From Pararge aegeria (taxonomy: Eukaryota > Arthropoda > Insecta > Lepidoptera > Nymphalidae), in contig NC_053187.1 of the NCBI RefSeq assembly GCF_905163445.1, forward strand, positions 16,415,001 to 16,479,000: a stretch of 64,000 nt of DNA, in the 5' to 3' direction. Positions 32,081 to 42,984 of the stretch are shown piece by piece. The translations under genes were made by a program, and so were the position numbers. The first letter of the stretch is position 1. Every line of letters begins with the position of its first letter. Below the pieces are notes generated by a model. It was not told the origin of the DNA, searched no databases, and saw only the letters and a program-made list of their open reading frames with translations.

Positions 32081-32339
32081 CGGCCGATTGGCGCAGTTTG
32101 CAGCGACCCTGCTTTCTGAGCCCAAGGCCGTGGGTTCGATTCCCACTACTTGAAAATGTTTGTGTGATGCGCATGAATATTTTTCAGTGTCTGAGTGTTT
32201 ATATGTATACTCTAAGTATTTATGTATATTATTCATAAAAATATTCATCAGTGATCTTAGTACCCATAACACAAGCTACGCTTACTTTTGGGCTAGATGG
32301 CGATGTGTGTATTGTCGTAGTATATTTATTTATTTATTT
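32081..32339 (+). repeat. SINE-A inserted in SINE-B
   Basis: Full plus-strand copy (CGGCCGATTGGCGCAGTTTG... GTCGTAGTATATTTATTTA). A minus SINE-B is interrupted here: its end (AATCATCATATCAACC) lies at 32065-32080 and it resumes with AAACCCATTACCGGCCC at 32343. AACC(C) is the likely duplicated target. Confidence 0.88.
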
Positions 32340-32342
32340 TAT

Positions 32343-32605
32343 TAAACCCATTACCGGCCCACTAGAGGTCATGGGTCTGCCTCCACAATAAGATGGGCCG
32401 TAGTCCACTACGCTTAGCGCGGATAAGTGGACTCCACACACTTACGAGAATATTATGGAGTCTCAGGCATGCAGATTTTCTTGCGAGGTTTTCCTTTACC
32501 CTTGAAGCAAGTGATTTTTTAATTGATTAAAACGCACATAACTTGGAAAAGTCGGATCTGCGTGCTGGGATTCGAACTCGGCTCCTCAAAAGTGTAGCTC
32601 CTTTT
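32343..32605 (-). repeat. SINE-B, main part
   Basis: From AACCCATTACCGGCCCAC to GATTCGAACTCGGCTCC; the head is lost. Confidence 0.85.
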
Positions 32606-32704
32606 TCGTCTACGATGAGCGGAAAAAATATTACTAGCGTCTGCGACTGCGACAGGCGATGACCTTGTACGTACTCTTACATACCTAAAACACTAGCATA
32701 CATA

Positions 32705-32872
32705 TTGCTTACATTTTTTTTTTGTATACACTTTATTTGTACACCACAAATAGGAAAAAAAAAAACAATGGATACAACAAAAATAAACTTAAAAAGTAGG
32801 ATACAAAGGGCGGCCTTATAGCTTAGTAGCGATCTCTTCCAGGGAACCTTAGGATTAGGAAAACCGACATTA
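32705..32872 (-). repeat. Family J copy
   Basis: Shares ACACTTTATTTGTACAC, AAGTAGGATACAAAGGGCGG, CCTTATAGCTTAGTAGCGATC and TCTTCCAGGGAACCTTAGG. Confidence 0.75.
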
Positions 32873-33764
32873 TTGATTTGCATAATAATAAAGTCGAATC
32901 GACAATATGTCTCTTTAAATGCCAGACTATTTTCGATAACTAGCCATTCGGTATTATCAGATTTGCTACCCTACCTGGTTTCTGCATCCTGAACTGGCTT
33001 TACAATAAACTCCTGAGCACAAAATGCGAAATACCTTTTGTAGGTTCCCGGGAACAAGAGCAAAGTAATTTGAGCAAAGTTCAACTTTGCAAAGTTCCAA
33101 GTCAATAATTGGAGAATACTTATAAAATCACTAGTGACTTAAGTTCGACTGCCTTCATTATGGTTTAAACAAATCCCGTTCGCCCACGATAAAAAGTAGG
33201 ATATGTTACTCTCCGTCCTTTCAACTAACTCTATACCAAAAATAAAGTCAATTGGTTGCTTAGTTAGGGTGTAAAGTATGGACGAACAAACACTCTTTCC
33301 CATTAAGAATGCATAAGTATTTTTCATTGGGAATCACCCTGTAGAAATATTAAATCAAAAGTAGCATATTTATTTTTAAAACGATATCAAAACATTCTAA
33401 GTGTTTACTTGTGACAACCCTATTGAAGATAAAAGACCGACGCGCATAGTACCTACGCTACGCGACGCGTACCTAATAAAGTGACGGGAGTCACATGATT
33501 TTAATTTTGCATTTGACGGCTGTATCTGATTTCTTTTAGAAAAAACTATAGCAGAAGTTTTCTCAAAAACTATTAGGTTTTCGGTGCCACGGATAAGTCT
33601 CAAAGACAGAACATAATATACCTCTAAAGCCTGTTAAGTATTATTTCAGTTTTTATATACACGTTGTATGAACTATTTGTGGTCTTTGTGATTTGTTTTT
33701 TTTTATCTCAACCAAGTGCAAGTCTCACAGTGATGTTATGACGATGTAAGTGTTAACATTGAAA

Positions 33765-33938
33765 TATCAATCAATCAATCAAAAACACTTTATTGCACAC
33801 AAGAAATAAATAAAAGAGAACAAGGGTACAAGGTCATTTAAATTTGTGTAACAAAGGCGGCCTTATCGCTTATAGTGTATATTATCGCTTATAGTATATT
33901 TCTTCCAGGCAACCATTATGAGGAATTGGCTAACATAT
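33765..33938 (-). repeat. Family J copy with internal mini-duplication
   Basis: AATCAATCAATCAAAAACAC, TTTATTGCACACAAG and AAAGGCGGCCTTATCGC. TTATCGCTTATAGT is duplicated (33872-33898) before TTCTTCCAGGCAACC. Confidence 0.75.
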
Positions 33939-34034
33939 GAATCCATGCATAACCACGCATGGCTTCATGATCCTTCCTACCTTAATGATTGTTCTCGCGA
34001 TAACTATATAAACTAGATCTATAACTTTAATATA

Positions 34035-34112
34035 TCGCGCCCCGGAGTCAACGTGTGCAAGCACTAAGCTTAATTAAAGCGTGTCACGTTGTCCGCAGTC
34101 CTCGTGCTGTTA
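34035..34112 (+). repeat. Low-copy direct repeat, copy 1
   Basis: AACGTGTGCAAGCACTAAGC, TTAATTAAAGCGTGTCACG. The second copy is at 35.2 kb. Confidence 0.68.
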
Positions 34113-34157
34113 CACGGAATACGTACTTCTATAAACTATGTCTATCTTTGTTGCCAT

Positions 34158-34312
34158 AGAGTTAAGAACATACAGAATCCCTGTACATGAATGATACTGA
34201 AGCATCAAAAACCACTTCACTTTAATATTTTTTTTCGAACAGACGGTTAGTCACTTCATTTACAGTTGACTAATGTTTAAACGTTTCCCATTAAATGAAG
34301 AAAATGGTATGA
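34158..34312 (-). repeat. Repeat K, right copy of the inverted pair
   Basis: Plus strand TTAAGAACATACAGAATCCC, TGAAGCATCAAAAACCAC, CGAACAGACGGTTAGTCAC. A weaker GTTAAGAACATACAGACTCC piece also lies at 31717. Confidence 0.75.
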
Positions 34313-35184
34313 GTTTGTGAGCTGGCAACATTGCGCAGGTGTGAAGTGAGACGGGCGGGTAAAACGTTTTAGACTTTAAAAATTTAGTATTAACAACTTT
34401 CGCGCGATCTTGTCGGATTGCTTTCTTCGTCAAGCTTTCAATAGTAGTTTGTGTTTCTGTAGTTTTGAGTCATAGAAGTATTGTCAAGCGAGCCACAACA
34501 CCGAGATGACGACCACGATCAGTCTGTCAAGACTGAAACGACTAAGAAGAAGAAGTTTTGAGTCATGACATAGCGCTGCCAAAGTATTACAACGTGTCAT
34601 AATACTAGTGATCGCATCTCTTATGTCACAAATAGTGAGAGTGCCACACACTCATAAAATATAGCTACTTGCGTCGCTAGCTGAATGTCTGCAACTTGAA
34701 TCCGTTTCCGTAGAAATTATGTTGCAGAGCCATCTACCGGATTCAATTATAAATAAAAACCATCCAGAGATAAGCTCAAACACGTGCAAAAAAATAACAT
34801 ATAAATCGGTATATCCAGTGACCCAAACACGTACTTCTATACAATTAGCATAAAGAGGAAACCTTTGATTATTGAATGAAAATTTGATAGGCAATGGATA
34901 GACTCAAAATAAAATTAATCGATTTAAACAAAAAAAAATCGCATGCAGAAACATCAAGGAGAAGTTCTCAGTGAGTAACTTTTTAATTTTTATTTCAGTA
35001 ACAGTAAGATTTCAGCCTGAAATAATGGTATTTGTAAAGCAAGCTAGAAGATATCTACGGTCGCTGCCTAAATGGTCCGCCACCAAGGAGAATACTTATT
35101 ATATAATAAAGAAGATGAGGTATACTGGCGCATTCTTTTTGAATTGCACAGCTCTTAACGCGTTTAACGAACTCTTAAGTTTTG

Positions 35185-35262
35185 ATAAATCTCGCCCGCG
35201 CTCGCGTGTAACGTGTACAAGCACTAAGTTTAATTAAAACATGTCACAATCCGCGTGAACGT
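35185..35262 (+). repeat. Low-copy direct repeat, copy 2
   Basis: AACGTGTACAAGCACTAAGT, TTAATTAAAACATGTCAC. Confidence 0.68.
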
Positions 35263-35402
35263 GAACTATTTGAATACACTGTGACTTGCTGCCGCGCGGC
35301 ATTCATTTTGTTTTTAATTAACGACTAGCTTCAGCATGTGACGTTGCTCCTATGGTATTATTTAGAACTCATACGTCAACGCATGGGAATGCGATGCATA
35401 TG

Positions 35403-35698
35403 CGATAGTGCAGTGGGTAGGAGCTCAACTTCACTTTCTGGGTGGTCTAGTTCGAATCCCAGTACGCATATCTAACTTTTCGAAGTTATGTGCGTTTTAA
35501 GTAATTAAAATATCACTTGCTTCAACAGTGAAAGAAAACATCGTGAGGAAACCTGCATGCCTAAGTTTGTGGAGTCCACCAATCCGCACTGGGCCAGCGT
35601 GGTGGATGACGCCCTTAACCCCTTTTCAGTGTGGGACCCGTTGCCAGTAGTGGGCTGGTAATGAGATAAATTAATTGATATGATGATGACGATGATGA
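35403..35698 (+). repeat. SINE-B, near full length
   Basis: GCGATAGTGCAGTGGGTAGG head, AGTTCGAATCCCAGTACG box B, and a GATGATGACGATGATGAGG tail. Confidence 0.87.
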
Positions 35699-36126
35699 GG
35701 TCTTGTGCAAGCTGTAGCTTTAAATTAATAACTTTTTAATGTCCTTCATCTGGTGGGGTCTATTCACGCTACAGTTTCCAGTGCTGGGGTCACAATTACA
35801 GCATCTTGGGACCCCAGCACCTATAATGTACCTGTAGTTTACAAACATTGCAATGGAGTCTCACAGAACATCCTAGTTTAGATCCCAATCAGGTTATGAA
35901 ATTTGAATATTTGATTGATGAAACCTTAGCTGCTTTGTGTTTGGGAACGCGTTAACCTATTTGTCTGTTACGGTATATTCATTGGAAGGGCCCAAGTTCT
36001 GTTTCCAGCTAGGGTAAATTTAGGGATTTATAATGCTTAGAGTGGATCACTAGCTTGCATATTTGACTACGGATCACGTGGGTCGTGAGTCACTGCAAAC
36101 GGTGGTAGAGACAGACATACTTGACT

Positions 36127-36278
36127 TTTGATCTGTTTGGTGTGGACTATAAAGATTAAAGAGATCATAAATTACACCATAAAGATTCTCCTGCTTTTCG
36201 CGGATTCTAGCAAATTAAGCTAAATTTTCATAATATATCATAGAATTCCGCAAAGTAACGCCGGTTTTTATCCAATAT
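36127..36278 (-). mobile_element. Family G, one arm
   Basis: ATCTGTTTGGTGTGGACTAT, GATTCTCCTGCTTTTCGCGG, ATAATATATCATAGAATTCC, GCAAAGTAACGCCGG; inverse of the 20.2 kb copy. Confidence 0.8.
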
Positions 36279-36613
36279 TCAAATAAATAAACACACTTTC
36301 GCATGAATATCTAAGTACTAAAACACGTGGTCGATATAGAGTGCCAATGTCAATAAAGTCACATCGACAATTAGGCGTTTTCAGATATAGACGCATGATA
36401 ATAGCAGCTACTAAACAAATATCAAACAATTGACAGAACTTCGAAATTTACTAGTTCGGAATACCACAAACCTGTCAGTACTTCGAATAGTTTGATACTA
36501 ACTCGATAACTTGCAGCCAGGCACGCTAAACCAGTCGACAAACTTTTTTCACGATACAACGTCTCTTTAATGCAGGCCGACATGAGCATTTTTTTTAAAT
36601 TCATAACTCATAA

Positions 36614-36655
36614 TTCTGGATAGAAGCAGGCGTTACTTTACAGAAATCCATAATG
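36614..36655 (+). mobile_element. Family G, terminal piece only
   Basis: CTGGATAGAAGCAGGCGTTAC then TTTACAGAAATCCATAATG equals the outer end of family G. Confidence 0.65.
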
Positions 36656-36834
36656 TATTATATTTCACAATAATTCATTATTCATTTATTGCGTAAACTG
36701 TGTACACATAATGGTCTTATGAGCTAAAAATTTAGGCTTAAAGGTAGCGCCATTTCAGGCGTGCAATATTATGCAAGCAGTGAGCTTACAAATAGTTACA
36801 CATTAAAAAAATCGTACTAAAGCATGCCGCATGT

Positions 36835-37012
36835 TTATTCCACTACAAGTTAGCTCTTGTCTGTCAATGTACCCCTGGTGTTAAGTGATGATGCAGTCTA
36901 AGATGGAAGCGGGCTAACCTGTTAAGGAGTATGGTAGTTATACCCCTGAAAGGTTTTTACGCGACATCGCACCGGGACACCAACACGCTTCGCGGCTCGT
37001 CTATGTCGGTGG
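36835..37012 (-). repeat. SINE-C, 3' part, split by a hAT-like MITE
   Basis: CCACTACAAGTTAGCTCTTG, GATGATGCAGTCTAAGATGG and GACATCGCACCGGGACACC, up to GTCGGTGG at 37005-37012. Confidence 0.87.
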
Positions 37013-37141
37013 AAGTGGCGTGCACTTCATACATGCACATAAGCACTGGCTACCCTAAAATTTATATATAAGTCTTTTGTCATTTTAAGCCATTTTCCTG
37101 CTGTATGCATACCCTGGTAAAGAACCCAGTGCACGCCACTG
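37013..37141. mobile_element. hAT-like MITE, 129 bp, 8-bp TSD
   Basis: The insert begins AAGTGGCGTGCACT and ends AGTGCACGCCACTG, so the ends are inverted repeats (13 of 14 bp). It is flanked by perfect 8-bp GTCGGTGG copies (37005-37012 and 37142-37149). An 8-bp duplication and CAGTGGCG-like termini are characteristic of hAT transposons. There is no coding capacity, so it depends on a transposase elsewhere. Confidence 0.82.
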
Positions 37142-37200
37142 GTCGGTGGGGTGGTAACTAACCACGGCCAAAGCCTCCCACCAGACAAAACAGCAAAATG
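37142..37200 (-). repeat. SINE-C, continuation after the MITE
   Basis: Resumes at GTCGGTGGGGTGGTAACTAA and runs through CACGGCCAAAGCCTCCCACC; head lost. Confidence 0.82.
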
Positions 37201-37244
37201 AAACTGGTACTATATAATCTGTCTATTATATGTTTACACTTACA

Positions 37245-37338
37245 ATAGAGTTAGAGGTTTGGGTTTGGAGCTTTTAGTGACAGAGCTCGTCCGGGGAACT
37301 ATCGTCATGCATATTTCTGCCGCTAAGCAGCATTGTTG
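37245..37338 (+). repeat. Family F, 5' part, before the SINE-A insertion
   Basis: TGACAGAGCTCGTCCGGGGAAC and TCTGCCGCTAAGCAGCATTG, ending at the ATTGTTG target. Confidence 0.8.
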
Positions 37339-37620
37339 ACTTGTTTGACGGCCGACTGGCGCAGTGGGCAGCGACCCTGCTTTCTGAGTCCTAGGCCGTG
37401 GGTTCGATTCCCACAACTGGAAAATGTTTGTGTGATGAACATGATTGTTTTTCAGTGTCTGGGTGTTTATATGTATATTATAAGTATTTATGTGTATTAT
37501 ATTCATAAAAATATTCATCAGCTATCCTTAGTACCCATAACACAAGCTACGCTTACTTTGGGGCTAGATGGCGATGTGTGTATTGTCGTAGTATATTTAT
37601 TTATTTATTTATTTTTATTT
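37339..37620 (+). repeat. SINE-A inserted in family F, with 7-bp TSD
   Basis: Full plus-strand copy with intact box A and B. ATTGTTG occurs at 37332-37338 and again at 37621-37627, flanking it exactly. The flanks join to give continuous family F sequence. Confidence 0.9.
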
Positions 37621-37804
37621 ATTGTTGCAATGCTGTGTTCCGGTTTGAAGGACGTGGTTGCTGGTGTGATTACGGACACATGAGGCTTAACACCTACGGC
37701 TCAAATTGATGGACACAGAGCCGCATGTTGCAGGACGTGCTCCTTGCATGCCTTGTGAAGTGTTGCTCCGTTCATAGCAGATGTTTTTTCACTTTCCATC
37801 AAGG
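37621..37804 (+). repeat. Family F, continuation
   Basis: ATTGTTGCAATGCTGTGTTCC, GAGGCTTAACACCTACGGC, GCATGTTGCAGGACGTGCTCC and TTTTCACTTTCCATCAAGG, where element G is inserted. Confidence 0.8.
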
Positions 37805-37955
37805 CATATTGGATAGAAGCAGGCATTACTTTGAGGGTATATTGCCGAAGATCTGTTTGGTGTGGAGTATAAGGATTGAAGAAATTATAAATTACACCAC
37901 ACAGATTCTCCTGCTTTTCGCGGAGTATAGCAAATTAAGCTTAATTTTGATAATA
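37805..37955 (-). mobile_element. Family G inserted in family F, 11-bp flanking duplication
   Basis: A 151-bp insert (TTGGATAGAAGCAGGCATTAC... GATCTGTTTGGTGTGGAG... AAGCTTAATTTTGATAATA) lies between two perfect TTCCATCAAGG copies (37794-37804 and 37956-37966). Confidence 0.82.
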
Positions 37956-38484
37956 TTCCATCAAGGCTACAACTATAAAATAAGGTCGCTTGGTTGAACG
38001 CGTTAATCTCTGAAATATTATATTTGCATTCGAAAGTCAAACTCTGGAAACGGTTTTTAGGCTATCAACCCAACGCTAAAATCCGTAGGAGCATATAGGC
38101 AGTCAGAGAAAAGGCTAGGCAGGAAACATAAGTGGACAAAACGACGCGGTAGGTTTCTCCAATGTATATACTAAACCTATGAGACTTGTGTTTCATTTGT
38201 AAAATTATTAATCCAAATGCAGATTCTAAAGAATTTATTCTTAGGAACTTATAATCTTCTTAATTATAGCATTTTACGAGTAAGATATAATAAAACCTTT
38301 TCTCTACGGATACTTTACCCTAAAATAAATTTCGATATTATCATCTTCCTAAGTCGAATATATTCACATCTTCTGACTCCCATGTCATCCCATTCTTTTA
38401 CCAGAAATTTGAAAAACACATCCGTCCATTCCTGGACGTTTAAATAAAAAAGTTATGTCATACGTAAAGCCTATAAATACGAGG

Positions 38485-38650
38485 TAAGCTCTGAACACAA
38501 AACCATCAAACTGTATGAAGTTGGTCGCAACGTAATTTTCCGTAAACGAGTCGGCTCGAGGCGTCGAAGTGTCAGAAGTGGATCGTTATGCCACTGCGAA
38601 CACCTGCCTCGAACTCGGCTAATGGCGGACTGCTGGAAATACTGTAATGG
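38485..38650 (+). repeat. Repeat N, second copy
   Basis: EHKTIKLYEVGRNVIFRKR, VGSRRRSVRSGSLCHCEHLP; aligned without gaps to the 31.4 kb copy, with several synonymous differences. Confidence 0.6.
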
Positions 38651-38844
38651 GTATGTTACACGATCTGTGGTCGTACTCTCTAAAGCTTTAAAATCTTAAT
38701 GAAAATTTAGTGTTTAAAAAACAAGTTGAAAATGAAATGAAGTTGTTTTAACTACTTTTCTGGTGCAGTGACGAGCGTTGGGGGTTAGGCAGTTTGATAT
38801 TGAGAGGTTATAAAATCCGGTTTAATCTCCGGATAGGATTTTAT

Positions 38845-38932
38845 AATTTGCGAGTTGTCTCTGGTCTGGTTTTGTCCAGCCGTGACTAGTTATCCTACCG
38901 ACAAAGAAGTGCCAAGCCAAGCCAAGTGAAAA
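38845..38932 (+). repeat. SINE-C, small fragment
   Basis: TTTATAATTTGCGAGTTGTCTC, GTGACTAGTTATCC, and TACCGACAAAGAAGTGCC; a GCCAA triplication follows. Confidence 0.65.
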
Positions 38933-39774
38933 AACAAAACCGGTCCATCCGTTCGGAAGCTACGTCTCAGTGCCACAGACAGACATACATGACATACATT
39001 GGAGGGTAAAAATGGACACAATTGCAAATGGTGCAGCAGATAAACCCCTTCGAGATAAAGGAGCCAACCAGATATCGCTCGCAATCTTTCTGGCAATTTT
39101 CCGCTTCCATTACCTCAATATTACGGCGGGTAATCAAAATAAAATGAACCGATGGGCGGTCTCTTGAGAACTTATTTTCATATCGAATATTTAATAACTT
39201 AATATCGATTATTGAGTTCACAATGAATTTTCACTCAGGTTCTCGGTTTTTAATAACTTTTCGCTTGGGATTTTATACGCGCAAATTTACATGCAAATCT
39301 CTTGGATGGGATTTAATGGAATTCATTATAGCTAGCGGCATATTATTATAGAAGATAGAAATATTGTACGTATAAACGATTTTTTATGTGCCACGACTTA
39401 ATGAAAATGTTCTTTATTGAAATAAAAAATACGAGTATAAAAAACTTGCATAAACAATATCATAATATTGTCTTTATATAGACTATCGTTTAACTGAGGC
39501 GGTTTATTTCTATCCCATTAAAAGCATACCTGAGCTGTATTTAAGATGTGTCTATGTTAGCGATAAATCATTGCAAACATTTTTTTATCATTTACAAAAA
39601 ATATAAGTAACAGCAGATTATGCAGATTTATTTCTATTTCCAAATGGGATTATCAAAAATACAAAACGATTTTTCAAACCTCAATGGTAGTTCAACAGAT
39701 AAGCGAGTCCAAACAAAAAGCTAAACAGCTATAAGTGGTTATAGAAAGAAAAAAGAAAGAAAGTAAAATTTATT

Positions 39775-39990
39775 TTTACAATGCGCCACAGATTTCAATG
39801 TCAATGACACCATGTATGTTATGTGTGGCACAACCTACAAAATTGGAGGAGGTGGATTTTCAATTGGCACCTTGTACCAGGTGACACCACTGCAATGTGT
39901 CGGTACACATTTAATATTTTTATTTACTAATTGACCAAGCTAAAGTTGATATAAGTAACAAAAGAAAACAAACAAAAAATAGAAAAAACG
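39775..39990 (+). repeat. Repeat I, copy 1 (unclassified)
   Basis: TGCGCCACAGATTTCAATG, ACGACACC-type ATGACACCATGTATGTTATG, TTGGCACCTTGTACCAGGTG, TATAAGTAACAAAAGAAAAC. Confidence 0.75.
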
Positions 39991-40067
39991 ACAAATAAAA
40001 AAAAACATAAAGACCCAGTTATAAAAGCACTTATATATTTTATGTTTCACATAAGTTAACAAAGAGC

Positions 40068-40178
40068 AAAGTACAAAGCACTAAGTAAACTTTAGTATGA
40101 GCAATCAACGTTATAGCTCATGCTACAAACGTAAATCTCATTGTGTCTCTCGGAAAAGAATATAAAGTAAGCTCGACG
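40068..40178 (+). repeat. Repeat H, copy 1
   Basis: CAAAGTACAAAGCACTAAGTA, CTCTCGGAAAAGAATATAAAG and AAGCTCGAC recur at 42.75 kb. Confidence 0.68.
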
Positions 40179-40409
40179 AAACATAGTAGTTAATAGCTGC
40201 TAATTTCAAAACTATGAAAATTATTGTCAAGGTAATTCCATTTTTGAAAGAATTGTTCATTACTTAGAAAATAATAAAAAGTCCAACTTTTGCTCTGCGC
40301 ATAAATAATTAATTGCTGCATTGTGGATAAAAATACAATGAATGAATTCACTTAAAAGCACTTGTATGAATTACTATATATATATGAATTACTTCCTAAT
40401 TGTGACCAG

Positions 40410-40481
40410 CGACCCACCGGTGGGTCGGGTACAAATAATAGTACCAAACGCGCTCACCCAGCAGGGACCCACCGGTGGGTC
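40410..40481. repeat. Two identical 16-18 bp palindromes
   Basis: CGACCCACCGGTGGGTCG (40410-40427) and GACCCACCGGTGGGTC (40466-40481) are perfect palindromes 56 bp apart. Each is followed by GGG in an AT-rich setting. Confidence 0.85.
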
Positions 40482-40637
40482 GGGCCGTCCAGATCATTAT
40501 AATCAACATTTTCTTTGTGATAGAGTTAACTTTTGTTTGAACAACTTATGACCATAGACAAATTGAATAACTTTTCTATTCATATCAATAATAAAATGAC
40601 AAGTGTCAGAATAAAAATATATATATAGAATTCACTA

Positions 40638-40715
40638 AGCGGAAAGTACAAAGTACCAAGTATCTACTAAGTAAACCTTAGCTATATTATCAGCGCTAAA
40701 GCTATGAGTGAATTT
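40638..40715 (+). repeat. Repeat H, copy 2, partial
   Basis: GCGGAAAGTACAAAGTACC, TAAGTAAACCTTAGC, ATCAGCGCTAAAGCTATGAG. Confidence 0.6.
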
Positions 40716-40785
40716 AATTTAGTTAAAGAATTGTCTTACGGTAAAAATCAGATGCAATTATTACTTTAGTAAATTTAAATATCAC

Positions 40786-40920
40786 AGTGAAGAAAACAAC
40801 ATCGTGAGGAAACCGTATGCCTGAGAGTTCTCAATAATGTTCTCAACGGTGTGTGAAGTTTACCAAACCTCATTTGGCCATTGTGGTAGTTTGGGGCCTA
40901 AACCATTCTTATTCTGTAAG
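40786..40920 (+). repeat. SINE-B, internal fragment
   Basis: ATCGTGAGGAAACCGTATGCC through GGCCTAAACCATTCTTATTC; both ends are missing. Confidence 0.75.
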
Positions 40921-41202
40921 TAAACCTTTGACAATTATATCCCGGGGGAAAGGATAAAAATGTATCTTCTTCCACAGCTTTATCAACTCTCAGAGCACTG
41001 GCGCACACGTGGAAATAATATCAGAATAATATATATGTAACTAGTTGTACCCTGCCACGCTTCGCTGTGGCACATTGTGATTGAATGGTTGAGAAAAATA
41101 GATAAAAACAATCCTTAATGCGTATTATATATCATGCTAAAATTTCAGCCCGATCATTGCAGAACTTTTTGAGTTTTTGAAGCGTACACAAACCAACATA
41201 AC

Positions 41203-41205
<3 letters not shown>

Positions 41206-41234
<29 letters not shown>
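41206..41234 (+). repeat. (AT)n microsatellite
   Basis: About 14 uninterrupted TA/AT units. Confidence 0.95.
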
Positions 41235-41238
<4 letters not shown>

Positions 41239-41339
41239 TTTAGTACTAAAGATGACCCTCCTACTTCCAGAGGCAACCAGTATTATTTGGAAATTATAGA
41301 TCGTTGCAATCATTGACTGCAAATCTTACATAGACTCTT

Positions 41340-41585
41340 CCCCTCTTAAAGTTTTAGTTTTAGTAGAAGTACCTAATAAAGCATTTTGTGGCCAAGCTTG
41401 TCCAGGGAAGTCCCTACTACCCCCATGCCTATTTAAGCTGCTAAGCTGCGTTCCACTCCGAAGGGTGTCATTTCATAGGATGTGTTCCTTGCATGGCATT
41501 CAAAGTGTTCCTCTGTTTATGTGACAAATTATGGTTTTTCACTAACCATTAGGTAACCACAACTTGGTCCATCATTTATTACTAT
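41340..41585 (+). repeat. Family F, diverged, inside the 41-42 kb element
   Basis: GTGGCCAAGCTTGTCCAGGG, TTCCTTGCATGGCATTC, TCTGTTTATGTGACAAATTATGG-type block and TTTTTCACTAACCATTAGG. Confidence 0.65.
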
Positions 41586-42751
41586 AAAAAAAACCTTTTG
41601 GATTTTATAAACAATTATAATTATATAAATAATTTTAACGCCCCCACTATCTCCTCTAGGGCTAAAATTTTTCAAAATCCGATAGTAAGTGACCTTAATT
41701 TAACAAACATGAAACTTTTATTAAATTTTAAGTCTGTGGGATTTTAGTATAAAATTTTAATTTTTTTTTCTTTAGCTCCCCCGGAACCAATTTTGTGATT
41801 TAAACTTCATTCAATACATTCTTGTTTGCTCGTAACATAGCCCAAAAAAAGTCCGTCCAAATTTCATGTCTAAAAGAGTTAAAATTCAAAATGTAGATTT
41901 TTATGATTTTTTCTAATCATTAACGCCCCCGCTATACACTTCGTAGATTTAACACTTATAAAAAAGTTAGCCTATCCATTAAGTCAATGTATCCTCTACA
42001 TTGATGTAAAATTTCAATTCAATCGGATGTATAGTTTAATAGTTTTAACGGAACAACCGTAAAAAACTATATAGATTTATATATTAGTATAGATATTAAA
42101 TGGTGGTAAACTTCTATTCCCTTTTCCCGTGTTTTAGCAGGACAATAAGTGATATATATCCCTTGCCTTGGATATAATTGGGGGATATAATTTTTATCTA
42201 CTGCCTGTGCTAGCCCTGCTGTAGTTGATTATGATGATGATGATGAGAAATTAGAATAACAAAAATAATTCCTACAGCAACATAGTACAATATTTTTATT
42301 TACAGCAAACAAATATCAGTCTAGCAATTCAATGGGGCAATAGCGCCAGCATTTTGGGTACCATGCCCATAAGTGAACAGTTAGACGGCTCATATTTTTT
42401 GAAGATATTAATGTTTGAATGAACACAAACACACCCATGCGCGCACACACACACTCACACGTCCTTATTACGGAAACTTTAATTTTTGTTTTTGTTATTG
42501 TGTTTTCTAATTGGAATTATATTTATGTACGAAAGGGTAAAATAAAATAAAATAAAATTTCAGAGCCCTCAATATTAATCTCAATTCGAATATAAATATA
42601 TGTAGATCATATATCATTAAGTAAATACAATATTTTAGTTATTCTTTGTTACTGTCGTCGTACCTATTCAGCCATGGGTAAATACATTGCAGATTCATTC
42701 ACAAAACGACTTCGTCATAAATACTTAAGAATAACTTACAGAAAGCCCTAA

Positions 42752-42862
42752 ACGGAAAGTACAAAGCATTAAGTAAACATCAGTGCAAGCTATCAGCGCT
42801 GTAGCTCAAGTTTCGAGATACATAAATCCGATTGTGCCACTCGGAAAAGAATATAAAGAAGC
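42752..42862 (+). repeat. Repeat H, copy 3
   Basis: CGGAAAGTACAAAGCATTAAG, ATCAGCGCTGTAGCTCAAG, CACTCGGAAAAGAATATAAAG. Confidence 0.68.
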
Positions 42863-42984
42863 TCGAGGTTAAAAAGAAAAAAAGGCACGCCAACCGCACT
42901 GTGGTATGTAGCCGCTACTCTGCGGTAAAAAGGCAAAACGTTTTAATTCATTATACACTGGAAATTATTTTTGGTGTTTTTTTC

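Larger units (their letters stand above)
41037..42097 (+). mobile_element. Unclassified element of about 1 kb carrying a nested family F
   Basis: Starts AACTAGTTGTACCCTGCCAC and ACGCTTCGCTGTGGC, and ends TATAGATTTATATATTAGTATAGAT. These motifs occur at opposite ends of a common lepidopteran non-autonomous element. Internal: TTTCAGCCCGATCATTGCAG, an (AT)n run at 41206-41233, and AACGCCCCCGCTATACACTTCG. No ORF. Confidence 0.5.

Noticed and set aside
34971..35237. 88-codon frame (KQARRYLRSLPKWSATKEN...)
   Set aside because: No domain recognised and partly overlaps a low-copy direct repeat; not reported as a gene.
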